This document shows positions 6,376 to 12,650 of a DNA stretch of 12,650 bases, piece after piece; positions within the stretch are counted from its first letter, which is position 1; every line of letters starts with the position of its first letter. Source of the DNA: DATAPE01 sp034667525 (GTDB lineage: Bacteria > Actinomycetota > CADDZG01 > WHSQ01); assembly GCA_034667525.1 (NCBI GenBank), contig JAXDJO010000024.1, forward strand, positions 1-12,650, in the 5' to 3' direction. Under the pieces are notes generated by a model. It did no database searches and had not been told where the DNA came from. It saw only the letters and a list, made by a program, of their open reading frames with translations. The position numbers were made by a program, and so were the translations under genes.

Positions 6376-7551
6376 GTGGACCGGCTGGTCGCGCACTACC
6401 ACGAGATCGGGCTCAAGGGTCGCAACCGCGACTTCTTCGAAGATGCTCTGAACCGCAACCTCAAGCGCGCTCTCAGGGGAACCGGGTATAAGCGGGTTCG
6501 TCACGCGTTCGGGAGGGTCGTGATCGATCTCTACCCGGACGGCAGGGCCCTCGAGGCACTGGAGAGAGCAGCGAGAGTGTTCGGAGTGGCCTACGTCGGA
6601 CTGGGACACAAGATCGAGCCCGATATCGATCAGATCGGCGACCTCGCCGTCGAGCTCATGCAACGAGAGCCCTTCGAGTCGTTCCGAGTGAGGGCGCGGC
6701 GCAGCCACTCGACCTCCTCCCTCTCCTCGAACCAGCTAAGCGTTGCGGTAGGCCAGCGGATCAAAGACGCAACCGGAGGCTCGGTGGATCTGAAGCACGC
6801 CGACGCGACTGCATGGATCGAAATGTTCGGCAACGACGGGATCGTGTACCGCGACCGAAAAGAGGGACCCGGGGGGCTTCCCGTCGGTGTCTCCGGGCGC
6901 ATGCTCATGCTCCTCTCCGGCGGCATCGATTCTCCGGTAGCAGCTTGGCGCATGGCAAAGCGGGGGGCCGAGGTAGAGATGATCCACTTCCACGGGCAGC
7001 CTTTCACCGATCCTTCATCGGTCCGGCAGGTGATGGACCTAGCCAATGTGCTCACGCGGTACCAACTGCAGACGACCGTTCATGTGGTGCCCCTTGCCGA
7101 CGCCCAGCGAGAGATAGCCACGCATTCCCCGGAGAGCCTGCGAGTCGTCCTCTACCGTCGAATGATGATGCGGATCGCGGCGGCGTTCGCGGAGGAACGG
7201 GGGGCCAAAGCGCTGATCACTGGTGATTCACTGGGCCAGGTTGCCTCCCAAACCATCGAGAACATCCGCACCGTGGACGCCGCGATTGGAGACTCGATCG
7301 AGGTGCTGCGGCCGCTCATCGGCATGGACAAGCAAGAGATCGTCGACAACGCGAGGTCGATAGGCACCTACGAGATCTCGACGCGGCAACACCAGGACTG
7401 CTGCGTGCTGTTCGAGCCCCAGGCTCCCGCGACCAAAACGTTGCCGCAAGACGCAGCGAGGGCCGAGCGAGATTTGGACCTCGACGCTCTGGTCGGCAAA
7501 GCACTGGCGGCGCGCGAAGAGCACACCCTCGAGCTGCCCGACCCGAACTAG
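6376..7551 (+). CDS. thiI: tRNA 4-thiouridine synthase / thiamine biosynthesis protein ThiI
   Basis: ThiI thiolates uridine-8 of tRNA using ATP and a persulfide sulfur, and in some bacteria also supplies sulfur for the thiamine thiazole. The 391-residue protein begins with the ThiI N-terminal motif HYHEIGLKGRNRDFFE, followed by a THUMP domain (about 55-165). The PP-loop AMP-forming domain (about 175-345) has SGGIDSP at 181-187 and DSLGQVASQT at 284-293. DCCVLFEP (341-348) supplies C-terminal cysteines. The rhodanese domain that extends the E. coli enzyme to 482 residues is absent, as in Bacillus and archaea, so sulfur must arrive from another protein or the Cys pair must suffice. GTG 6376 is forced by an in-frame TAG at 6370-6372. 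There is no good ribosome site. Its stop TAG overlaps the stop of the convergent STAND regulator by four bases. Confidence 0.95.
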   Translation: MDRLVAHYHEIGLKGRNRDFFEDALNRNLKRALRGTGYKRVRHAFGRVVIDLYPDGRALEALERAARVFGVAYVGLGHKIEPDIDQIGDLAVELMQREPFESFRVRARRSHSTSSLSSNQLSVAVGQRIKDATGGSVDLKHADATAWIEMFGNDGIVYRDRKEGPGGLPVGVSGRMLMLLSGGIDSPVAAWRMAKRGAEVEMIHFHGQPFTDPSSVRQVMDLANVLTRYQLQTTVHVVPLADAQREIATHSPESLRVVLYRRMMMRIAAAFAEERGAKALITGDSLGQVASQTIENIRTVDAAIGDSIEVLRPLIGMDKQEIVDNARSIGTYEISTRQHQDCCVLFEPQAPATKTLPQDAARAERDLDLDALVGKALAAREEHTLELPDPN

Positions 7552-9851
7552 CTCGTTACAGGCTGTTCTGCAAAGGCCGCCTGGAGCACCTCCCCGAGCG
7601 ATGAGCGCCGGCCTTTCGCAGTCTGCTCGGCCCACTGAGGGGTAAGGCGTGCGTCTGCGATCTGTTCCTCGATCGCCGCCGCGTCGCAAGGCATCTGCTG
7701 GAGGGAGAGGGCTTCACGGAGACGGGTGGCCGCTCCCGCAAGCAATCCCGCGAGCCCGGCATCCGATCTCACTGCAACGGCAGCCATCCATTCCAGCCCT
7801 TCAGCGATACCCCACTCATCTTGAAGATCGACGGAGATGCGAAGCGCAGCGGCCGTTAGTGAGAGGGCCTCGCGTAACTGGCCCTCTAAAAGGGCAACGA
7901 AGGCAAGGTAGCACTTGGCTCGAGCGACGAAATACTCATCTCCCTGCTCTTCATAGAGCCGACAGGCTTCTTCGAGCAGCTTACGCGCTGGAGCCGCGAG
8001 GTTGGAATGCGCGGTTGCGATTCCGAGATTCATAACTGAGGTGGCGAAGAGCCAGGTGCCCTGTTGATCGGCGCATCTGTCCAGAGCTTGACGCATGCGA
8101 CGCACGGCTTCCTCAGCGTTCCCTTCCGCTAGATCGACATGACCAATGATCGTCAGTGCATTTCGCACCTCCACGTTGTTGCATGCAGTGCTCTGAAGTT
8201 GCAGCCCCAGCGATCGGGCTCGGCCGAAGTCGCCTTGGTGGAAGGCGAGCCACCCCGCCCCCCAGAGCGCTTTGTTGCGCACCTCCGGTGGGACTCTTGC
8301 TGGGTCCAACGCGAGGGCAGATTCGAGCCATCTGCGACCTTCGACAACATGTCCACGCATCCTCCAGAACCGCCACAATGAGCCTGCAAGCCGCAGCGCA
8401 ATCTCAGCCTGGTCCGTATCCACTGACCACCCCAGAGCCGAACGGAGATTCTCGTGATCATCCTCGAGCCGCTGCAACCAAAGCCGCTGGCCGGGGCCCT
8501 CGAGATGCGGCTCCGCCGATTCGGCCAGAGACGAGAAATAAGTCGCATGACGAAGGTTCGAAGTACCTTCAATGTCGGGCTCACATTCCAACTGTTGTGC
8601 TGCGAACTCGCGTACCACTTCAAGCATGCGATATCGCAAATCGTCTGTAGGTAGGACGAGTACAAGACTCTTATCCACAAGGCCGCTCAGAAGCTCCAGT
8701 GCATCGTCTGGATCGTTCAGACAAACCTGCGCCGAGGACGCTAGTGACCAACCTCCGGCGAACACCGACAGTCGTCGGAAGAAAACTTGCTCGGGCCCTG
8801 TTAACAGGTCATAGCTCCAGGCCAGCGTGGCACGCATCGTTTGCTGTCGAGCTGGCAGATCCTTTGGTCCTCCGACAAGAAGATTCAAACGGTCGCCCAG
8901 CCTGTCCCTGAGTGCAGCGGGAGACAAGTGCTTCACACGCGCCGCCGCCAACTCGATAGCAAGGGGCAGGCCATCCAGCCGGCGGCAGATCTCGGTGATG
9001 CAATTAAGGGTGTCGCGATCCTCTGGCAGCTGAGGTGAGACAGCACGCGCTCGCTGCAGAAACAAGGCCACGGCAGGAGATTGGATGATTACATCAAGGC
9101 TGCTCTCTTGGGGGGAGGGAACGGCCAGCGTTTGCAAGGCGAGCTCATGTTCACCTCTTATCCGAAGCGCTGACCTGCTGGTGACCAGCACAGACAAACC
9201 GGATGCTGCAGCGATCAATCTCGCGACCCAAGGCGCGGCCTCGGCGAGATGCTCGAAGGTGTCAAGAACTAACAGGGCGGCCCGGTTCTGCAAGTATCTG
9301 CCGATGGCGTCGCTGAGCGGCTCGCGCGGGTTGGGCACTCCCATGCCGTGCGCCACAACAGCGCCGATAAGGCTCGGATCGACCAGATCAGCCAGGGGAA
9401 CGAAATAGACCTCCTCGCCCTCGGGGTGCCGCAGGGCGACCTCGAGCGCAAGGCGGGTTTTGCCTATCCCACCCGGCCCGGTGATGGTGACCACGCGCGC
9501 CCCGTTTCGGAGCATGGAACCGACCTCGGCCACGTCCCGCTCCCGTCCGATGAGATCCGTCGGGGGCAGGGGCATCGGCGACGCCGGGGACCACTGGGCA
9601 CGGTTGCGTCCTGCCGCAACCCTTCCTCTTGCCGTTCGCACGAACTCCTCATGTGCAGGTCCTTCCAATTCCAGGGCGCCGGCGACCCGCCCTGCCGTGT
9701 CGCGATACATCGTGTGACGGAGGCCCCGCTCCACATCGCTGATCGTGCGCACGCTGATCCCGGCGCGTTCCGCCAGCTCCTCCTGAGTCAGACCACGAGC
9801 GATGCGGTGGCCTCGAAGCCGAAAGGCCAGCTCGGGATTGTGCTCCCGCAT
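7548..9851 (-). CDS. XRE-HTH / NB-ARC ATPase / TPR transcriptional regulator (STAND family)
   Basis: This is a 767-residue signal-responsive regulator of the STAND ATPase class. An N-terminal XRE/Cro helix-turn-helix (about 10-62, with LTQEELAERAGISVRTISDVERG) should bind DNA. The NB-ARC-type ATPase (about 97-345) has Walker A GPGGIGKT (125-132), Walker B LLVLDTFEHL (193-202), the sensor-like TSRSALR and GLPLAIELAAAR (294-305). A winged-helix-like segment with YDLLTGPEQVFFRRLSVFAGGW follows. The C-terminal half (about 480-710) is helical with TPR-like pairs, the usual ligand-sensing or autoinhibitory part. AGGAGG five bases before ATG 9851 fixes the start. The more usual Asn after LVLD is Thr here. 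It diverges from a SnoaL-like gene 140 bases away, which may be its target. It could instead be a pathway-specific or defence-like regulator. The inducer is unknown. Confidence 0.9.
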   Translation of the reverse strand: MREHNPELAFRLRGHRIARGLTQEELAERAGISVRTISDVERGLRHTMYRDTAGRVAGALELEGPAHEEFVRTARGRVAAGRNRAQWSPASPMPLPPTDLIGRERDVAEVGSMLRNGARVVTITGPGGIGKTRLALEVALRHPEGEEVYFVPLADLVDPSLIGAVVAHGMGVPNPREPLSDAIGRYLQNRAALLVLDTFEHLAEAAPWVARLIAAASGLSVLVTSRSALRIRGEHELALQTLAVPSPQESSLDVIIQSPAVALFLQRARAVSPQLPEDRDTLNCITEICRRLDGLPLAIELAAARVKHLSPAALRDRLGDRLNLLVGGPKDLPARQQTMRATLAWSYDLLTGPEQVFFRRLSVFAGGWSLASSAQVCLNDPDDALELLSGLVDKSLVLVLPTDDLRYRMLEVVREFAAQQLECEPDIEGTSNLRHATYFSSLAESAEPHLEGPGQRLWLQRLEDDHENLRSALGWSVDTDQAEIALRLAGSLWRFWRMRGHVVEGRRWLESALALDPARVPPEVRNKALWGAGWLAFHQGDFGRARSLGLQLQSTACNNVEVRNALTIIGHVDLAEGNAEEAVRRMRQALDRCADQQGTWLFATSVMNLGIATAHSNLAAPARKLLEEACRLYEEQGDEYFVARAKCYLAFVALLEGQLREALSLTAAALRISVDLQDEWGIAEGLEWMAAVAVRSDAGLAGLLAGAATRLREALSLQQMPCDAAAIEEQIADARLTPQWAEQTAKGRRSSLGEVLQAAFAEQPVTS

Positions 9852-9991
9852 GATTGCCTCCTGAGGGGTGATGCTACTTCCGGCTCTCTGGCGCAGCGGC
9901 TAACTCGGTGGGCTACTCGTCATGGCCCGTGGCTTAGGGATGTTCCACAATCCATGAGAAGTGTTCGCACGACGATCAGAGGAGGAGAGAA

Positions 9992-10420
9992 ATGGATTCG
10001 GACAAGAAGGCATCGATCAGGCGGTTCTATGAGGATGTCCTCAACAACGGAGATCTCGCAGCGCTGGATCAGCTCGCCGTACGGGATTATGAGGAGCACG
10101 ACCCCCTCCCGGGGCAGGGTGAGGGACTGAAGGGATTAAAGGAGCGAGTTTCGATGATCCGTGACGCCTTCGGAGAACAATTCACCATCGAGCACCTGAT
10201 TGCCGAAGGTGATGAAGTGGCCGTCCGCTGGATCGGCACCGGCACCCACGTGGGTGAATTCATGGGGATCCCACCGACCAATCGCTCCTTCGAGATCGCA
10301 GGCATAGACATCTACACGCTACGCGATGGAAAGATGAGCGCCCATTGGCATGTCGTTGACCAGCTCAGTCTGTTGCAGCAACTGGGGTTGATCCCGACAC
10401 CGGATGGAGCGAACGCGTGA
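9992..10420 (+). CDS. SnoaL-like / ester cyclase family protein
   Basis: This small soluble protein of 142 residues has the cone-shaped NTF2/SnoaL fold. SnoaL is a polyketide cyclase, but most relatives in genomes like this are uncharacterised. Sequence signs are the N-terminal helix IRRFYEDVLNNGDLAALDQL, DYEEHDP, the strand VAVRWIGTGTHVGEFMGIPPTNR, IAGIDIYTLRDGKMSAHWHVVD and a final helix LSLLQQLGLI, all in the order of the ester cyclase subgroup. His36 and the His pair in AHWHVVD sit where active-site residues fall in SnoaL. GGAGGAG at 9981-9987 supports ATG 9992. No polyketide synthase or other partner lies nearby, so a catalytic role is unproven. It is divergent from the STAND regulator and may be controlled by it. 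Confidence 0.88.
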   Translation: MDSDKKASIRRFYEDVLNNGDLAALDQLAVRDYEEHDPLPGQGEGLKGLKERVSMIRDAFGEQFTIEHLIAEGDEVAVRWIGTGTHVGEFMGIPPTNRSFEIAGIDIYTLRDGKMSAHWHVVDQLSLLQQLGLIPTPDGANA

Positions 10421-10456
10421 TCTCCGATTCGCCAGCTCTCGAAGCCCCATCGGAGA
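10421..10456 (+). terminator. Inverted repeat directly after the SnoaL-like gene
   Basis: TCTCCGAT (10421-10428) and ATCGGAGA (10449-10456) are perfect 8-bp reverse complements with a 20-base loop. The repeat begins at the base after the SnoaL stop codon. The large loop and missing T-run make it a weak terminator candidate. A role in transcript end stability is also possible. Confidence 0.35.
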
Positions 10457-10514
10457 AGTTGGAAAGGCCGGCGCACGACTCTGAGGCAGAGATTCCCCCG
10501 TTGCTACCGGGCAC

Positions 10515-10553
10515 CCGGCCCCGGGCTAAACCCAATGTAGGAGACGGGGCCGG
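10515..10553. terminator. GC-rich hairpin between SnoaL and VOC genes
   Basis: CCGGCCCCG (10515-10523) and CGGGGCCGG (10545-10553) form a perfect 9-bp GC-only stem around a 21-base loop. It lies in the 169-base gap between two convergent genes, so it could stop transcription from either side. A shorter stem, TCTCAG/CTGAGA, lies nearby at about 10565-10578. The rest of the gap shows no coding signature. Confidence 0.45.
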
Positions 10554-10589
10554 CTTGAGGAATCGTCTCAGGGCTGAGAGGCCCCATCT

Positions 10590-10994
10590 CTAACTTGCAG
10601 ATGGATTCCCCTGTGGGTGTAGCTGGCTGGCAAAGGTCCACCCGTGCCCCTGCACGTCTTCGCACCCGTAGCGACGGTCCCCGTACGGGAGATCTATCAG
10701 CTTCTCAGTGATCTTGGCTCCGGCCGCTATGGCCCGGTCGTGATGCTTGTCGACATCATCGACCAGCACGTAGGTGAGCGATGTCTGACCGACGGTGGCC
10801 GGCCCCCGGAAATCTCCACCAGGCGCGCCCAGGTAGATCTTTGCCCCATCGCCGGCGACCTCCATCTCGACGTGCATCCCCCCGGCCTCGCCGGTCATAC
10901 GGTTGACCTCCCGAAACCCGAATGCGTCTGCCAGAAACTTCGACGCAGCCGCGGCATCTTCGTAAAGCAGATATGGCGTTACGGTCTGGCGCAC
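10590..10994 (-). CDS. VOC family protein (glyoxalase/bleomycin resistance-like)
   Basis: This protein has the vicinal oxygen chelate fold, 134 residues with two beta-alpha-beta-beta-beta modules. It opens with TVTPYLLYEDAAAASKFLADAFGF, continues with GGMHVEMEVAGDGAKIYLG, and closes with LTYVLVDDVDKHHDRAIAAGAKI and DLPYGDRRYGCEDVQGHGWTFA. The PYGDRRY...D..GH.W motif is typical of the PhnB/bleomycin-resistance-like branch. The reaction or ligand cannot be told. Candidates are a dioxygenase-like or lyase enzyme, or a drug-binding protein. The start is GTG at 10992-10994, supported by an AAGGGAG ribosome site just upstream on the minus strand. It lies 30 bases downstream of the AraC-family gene on the same strand, so it is probably co-transcribed and possibly the regulator's effector gene. 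Confidence 0.9.
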   Translation of the reverse strand: MRQTVTPYLLYEDAAAASKFLADAFGFREVNRMTGEAGGMHVEMEVAGDGAKIYLGAPGGDFRGPATVGQTSLTYVLVDDVDKHHDRAIAAGAKITEKLIDLPYGDRRYGCEDVQGHGWTFASQLHPQGNPSAS

Positions 10995-11024
10995 ACGATC
11001 TCCCTTCGTCCGGCTGCCCTGAGG

Positions 11025-11846
11025 CTATGAGGAGCGGGCCCGGGCGTCTTGGAGATTTGTTTCGCCCCGCAGCTCGGCTCGATAAACCGAAGGCGCAACG
11101 CCGGTGATCCGGTGGACCTCGTTAGTCAGATGCGCTTGATCATAGTAACCGCAGACCTGCGCAACCTCGGCTAGTGGGGGGTGATCGTCGCGCTGCAGCA
11201 CTGCTTTGACGTGCTCGAAGCGAAGCATCCGGGCCGCAGATTTTGGGGACAAGCCGATCTGCTCGCGGAAACGAGCCCCCAAGCGCTTCCGGCCCCAACC
11301 CAACTCAGCAGCTAGAAAACCAACCCGCGCACACCCATGTGTCCGCACCAACCAACCCCATGCCCACTCAACGCAGGGTGACGGGGGGCGGGCATTCTCC
11401 AAGCGCGATCCCAAGGCGAGATCCAACAGTTTGAAGCGCTCAGCCCAGTTGTTCAGACCAGCCAGTTGTTCGGAGAGTTGGCTTCCATGCTCCAGGACAT
11501 CCTCGAGATCGATCGTGACACCCGCCAGCTCGTTCATCGGCAGTCCCAAGAGCGCGTAGGCACCTGGGGGCGAGAGACTCACCTGCATACCAACCGAGTG
11601 ACCATCATGCTCGGTCAAGACGGCCGACTCGTGCAGGCCTGCAACGAAGGATGTATGTCGCTCCCACCGGCCAGCCGGTTCATGCGCGCTGCCGATCCGC
11701 CACTCAGGGCCGAAGCTGAACACGAGGATGACATCGATTCCGGGTCCCTCGCACCTGCGGAGCGGGGATCCGGTGGTTTCCTCGAAGCCGTAGTAACAGC
11801 GAGCGTGTCGGAGCAGTGAAGGTGTGGGTAGGTGGAGGTGGGCCAC
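11025..11846 (-). CDS. AraC family transcriptional regulator
   Basis: This is a DNA-binding regulator of 273 residues. The C-terminal third (about 155-255) carries the two helix-turn-helix units of AraC proteins. The first is around VGFLAAELGWGRKRLGARFREQIG (about 175-198). The second is around LAEVAQVCGYYDQAHLTNEVHRITGVAPSVYR (about 225-256). The pattern GYYDQAHL replaces the common GF.d.syF but is normal for one AraC branch. The N-terminal part (about 1-150) is a probable beta-rich sensing domain with no recognised ligand. The only usual start in position is GTG 11844-11846, with no good ribosome site. In-frame codons upstream (reading TTYDSF) also look protein-like, so the true start could lie slightly upstream at an unusual codon. 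It is 20 bases downstream of the sulfur carrier gene and 30 bases upstream of the VOC gene, in one likely operon. Confidence 0.92.
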   Translation of the reverse strand: MAHLHLPTPSLLRHARCYYGFEETTGSPLRRCEGPGIDVILVFSFGPEWRIGSAHEPAGRWERHTSFVAGLHESAVLTEHDGHSVGMQVSLSPPGAYALLGLPMNELAGVTIDLEDVLEHGSQLSEQLAGLNNWAERFKLLDLALGSRLENARPPSPCVEWAWGWLVRTHGCARVGFLAAELGWGRKRLGARFREQIGLSPKSAARMLRFEHVKAVLQRDDHPPLAEVAQVCGYYDQAHLTNEVHRITGVAPSVYRAELRGETNLQDARARSS

Positions 11847-11866
11847 GAACGAATCGTAGGTGGTCT

Positions 11867-12100
11867 CTAGCCCCCTGCGAACGGTGGCATCAATGTGACC
11901 TCGGCTCCATCGTGAACTTCCTGCTCTATATGGGCCCGCAGGCCATCGATCAACACGGCGAAAACGAGCCGGCGGGGTGCACCCAGAGCGTCGGTCAGGT
12001 CCCCCACCGAGCTGCCCTCGGGCAGCTCGAGGTGGGTTCGGCGCGACTTCTCGGGAAAGTACTCCCGCATCGCGCCGAACCCTACGACTGTGACTTTCAC
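11867..12100 (-). CDS. MoaD/ThiS-like ubiquitin-fold sulfur carrier protein
   Basis: This 77-residue protein has the beta-grasp fold of MoaD/ThiS sulfur carriers and ends in Gly-Gly (MPPFAGG), the tail that is adenylated and converted to a thiocarboxylate. VTVVGFGAMREYF at the start, LELPEGSSVGDL in the middle and DGAEVTLMPPFAGG at the end fit the MoaD pattern, with the PP.AGG tail closest to MoaD or CysO. The sulfur acceptor (molybdopterin, cysteine or thiazole) cannot be told, because no activating E1 or MoaE gene is in the window. The sulfurtransferase gene lies 44 bases upstream in the same direction and is a plausible sulfur donor. An in-frame TGA at 12122-12124 leaves GTG 12098-12100 as the only usual start. 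It has no ribosome site of its own and overlaps a three-codon ORF. Confidence 0.88.
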   Translation of the reverse strand: MKVTVVGFGAMREYFPEKSRRTHLELPEGSSVGDLTDALGAPRRLVFAVLIDGLRAHIEQEVHDGAEVTLMPPFAGG

Positions 12101-12108
12101 CCGTTCAT
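12097..12108 (-). promoter_or_regulatory. Three-codon upstream ORF overlapping the sulfur carrier start
   Basis: On the minus strand, ATG-AAC-GGG-TGA (12108 to 12097) follows an AGGCAGG ribosome-binding-like sequence at about 12117-12123 with eight bases between. Its TGA overlaps the GTG start of the sulfur carrier in GTGA. The carrier has no other ribosome site, so ribosomes may start at the ATG, stop after three codons and restart at the GTG. A chance arrangement remains possible. Confidence 0.35.
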
Positions 12109-12144
12109 CTTGCGGCCTGCCTCAGACCATTGGTACAGGGTGAG

Positions 12145-12650
12145 TTATTTCTCGATCTCTACTCCAACAAGGCTTCCGTACTCGGTCCAGGATCCGTCGT
12201 AGTTCTTGACGTCGCCGAACCCAAGGAGCTCCTTCAGTACGAACCATGAATGCGAGGAACGCTCGCCGATGCGGCAGTAGGTCACGACGTCCTTGTCGGA
12301 AGTGATCCCTTCGGCCTCATACAGCTTGCGGAGCTCGTCCGGAGTCTTGAAGGTGCCGTCCTCGTTGACAGTTTTGGACCAAGTGATGTTGGAAGCTCCT
12401 GGGATGTGTCCTGGAACCTGCGCTTGCTCCTGGGGAAGGTGCGGCGGCGCGAGCAGCTCGCCGCGAAACTCCTCTGGAGAGCGGACGTCCACCCACGCGG
12501 TGCCGGCAGAAACGCGCGTGAGAACATCGTCCCTCAAGATCCGGTACTCGGGATGCTCGGACCCAACCTGGAACGAGACGGATTGACGATTCGGCTGCTC
12601 CTGGTTGAAGCTTCGGCTCTCCAGCTCCCACTTCTTGCGGCCACCGTTCA
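12145..12650 (-). CDS. Thiosulfate sulfurtransferase (tandem rhodanese), 5' end outside window
   Basis: Rhodanese-type enzymes move sulfane sulfur from a donor such as thiosulfate to an acceptor through a cysteine persulfide. This entry is the C-terminal half of a two-domain enzyme. The C-terminal domain has AWVDVRSPEEF, the linker LLAPPHLPQEQAQVPGHIPGA and the active-site loop CRIGERSSH, with catalytic Cys encoded at 12274-12276. It ends near NYDGSWTEYGSLVG, a tail I recall from mycobacterial CysA proteins. The frame stays open past 12537 to the right edge, reading NGGRKKWELESRSF near the edge, which matches the end of the inactive first domain in that family. The start is therefore outside, and the apparent TTG at 12537 is internal. 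About 169 of an expected 275-285 residues are visible. The sulfur carrier gene follows 44 bases downstream. Confidence 0.93.
   Translation of the reverse strand, partial: NGGRKKWELESRSFNQEQPNRQSVSFQVGSEHPEYRILRDDVLTRVSAGTAWVDVRSPEEFRGELLAPPHLPQEQAQVPGHIPGASNITWSKTVNEDGTFKTPDELRKLYEAEGITSDKDVVTYCRIGERSSHSWFVLKELLGFGDVKNYDGSWTEYGSLVGVEIEK

Noticed and set aside
8153..8680. Open frames of 160-175 codons on both strands within the STAND regulator gene
   Set aside because: The regulator frame carries TPR-like structure throughout, and the alternatives have low-complexity, Arg/Ser-rich composition typical of off-frame reading.
12145..12537. A complete single-domain rhodanese starting at TTG 12537
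   Set aside because: The frame continues to the window edge with residues that match the first-domain end of tandem-rhodanese sulfurtransferases, so the gene is cut by the window.

Overview
The window reads as a piece of a high-GC bacterial chromosome, most likely an uncultured member of the Actinomycetota. The reasons are strong G/C bias at third codon positions in the core genes, frequent GTG starts, several genes with weak or absent Shine-Dalgarno sequences, and a thiosulfate sulfurtransferase that resembles the mycobacterial CysA type as I remember it. No database search was possible. Family assignments rest on motifs read from the translations.

Layout, left to right. (1) A cation/Ca2+ exchanger-family membrane protein (+, 48-1139). 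(2) A lower-GC3 patch of about 1 kb with an AadA-like aminoglycoside nucleotidyltransferase (+, 1373-2197). It is flanked on the opposite strand by what look like remnants of displaced coding sequence. (3) A secreted M15-family peptidase (+, 2291-3418) and a Mn-type superoxide dismutase (+, 3475-4080), separated by a strong hairpin. (4) A DUF1697 protein (-, 4143-4685), convergent with the SOD gene across an 11-bp perfect stem that probably terminates both. (5) A 381-base intergenic region (4686-5066) with overlapping, mutually exclusive inverted repeats. It leads into a group 1/2 sigma-70 factor, a stand-alone Lrp/AsnC-type RAM-domain protein and ThiI, all + and closely spaced (5067-7551). 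(6) A large XRE-HTH/NB-ARC/TPR (STAND) regulator (-, 7548-9851). Its stop codon shares one CTAG with the ThiI stop, and it diverges from a SnoaL-like protein (+, 9992-10420). (7) A minus-strand cluster running right to left: rhodanese sulfurtransferase (5' end outside the window), MoaD/ThiS-like sulfur carrier, AraC-family regulator, VOC-fold protein.

Functionally there are three threads. The first is sulfur transfer: ThiI, a tandem-rhodanese sulfurtransferase and a diglycine sulfur carrier. The second is stress or envelope functions: SOD, M15 peptidase, exchanger and antibiotic-modifying enzyme. The third is regulation: sigma factor, RAM protein, STAND regulator and AraC regulator. I do not see a clear new defence system, CRISPR array, transposase or tRNA. 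The best leads are the probable insertion scar around the aadA-like gene, the switch-like repeats before the sigma gene, the MacB-like N-terminal region of the M15 peptidase, the STAND regulator/SnoaL divergent pair, and the three-codon upstream ORF that overlaps the start of the sulfur carrier.
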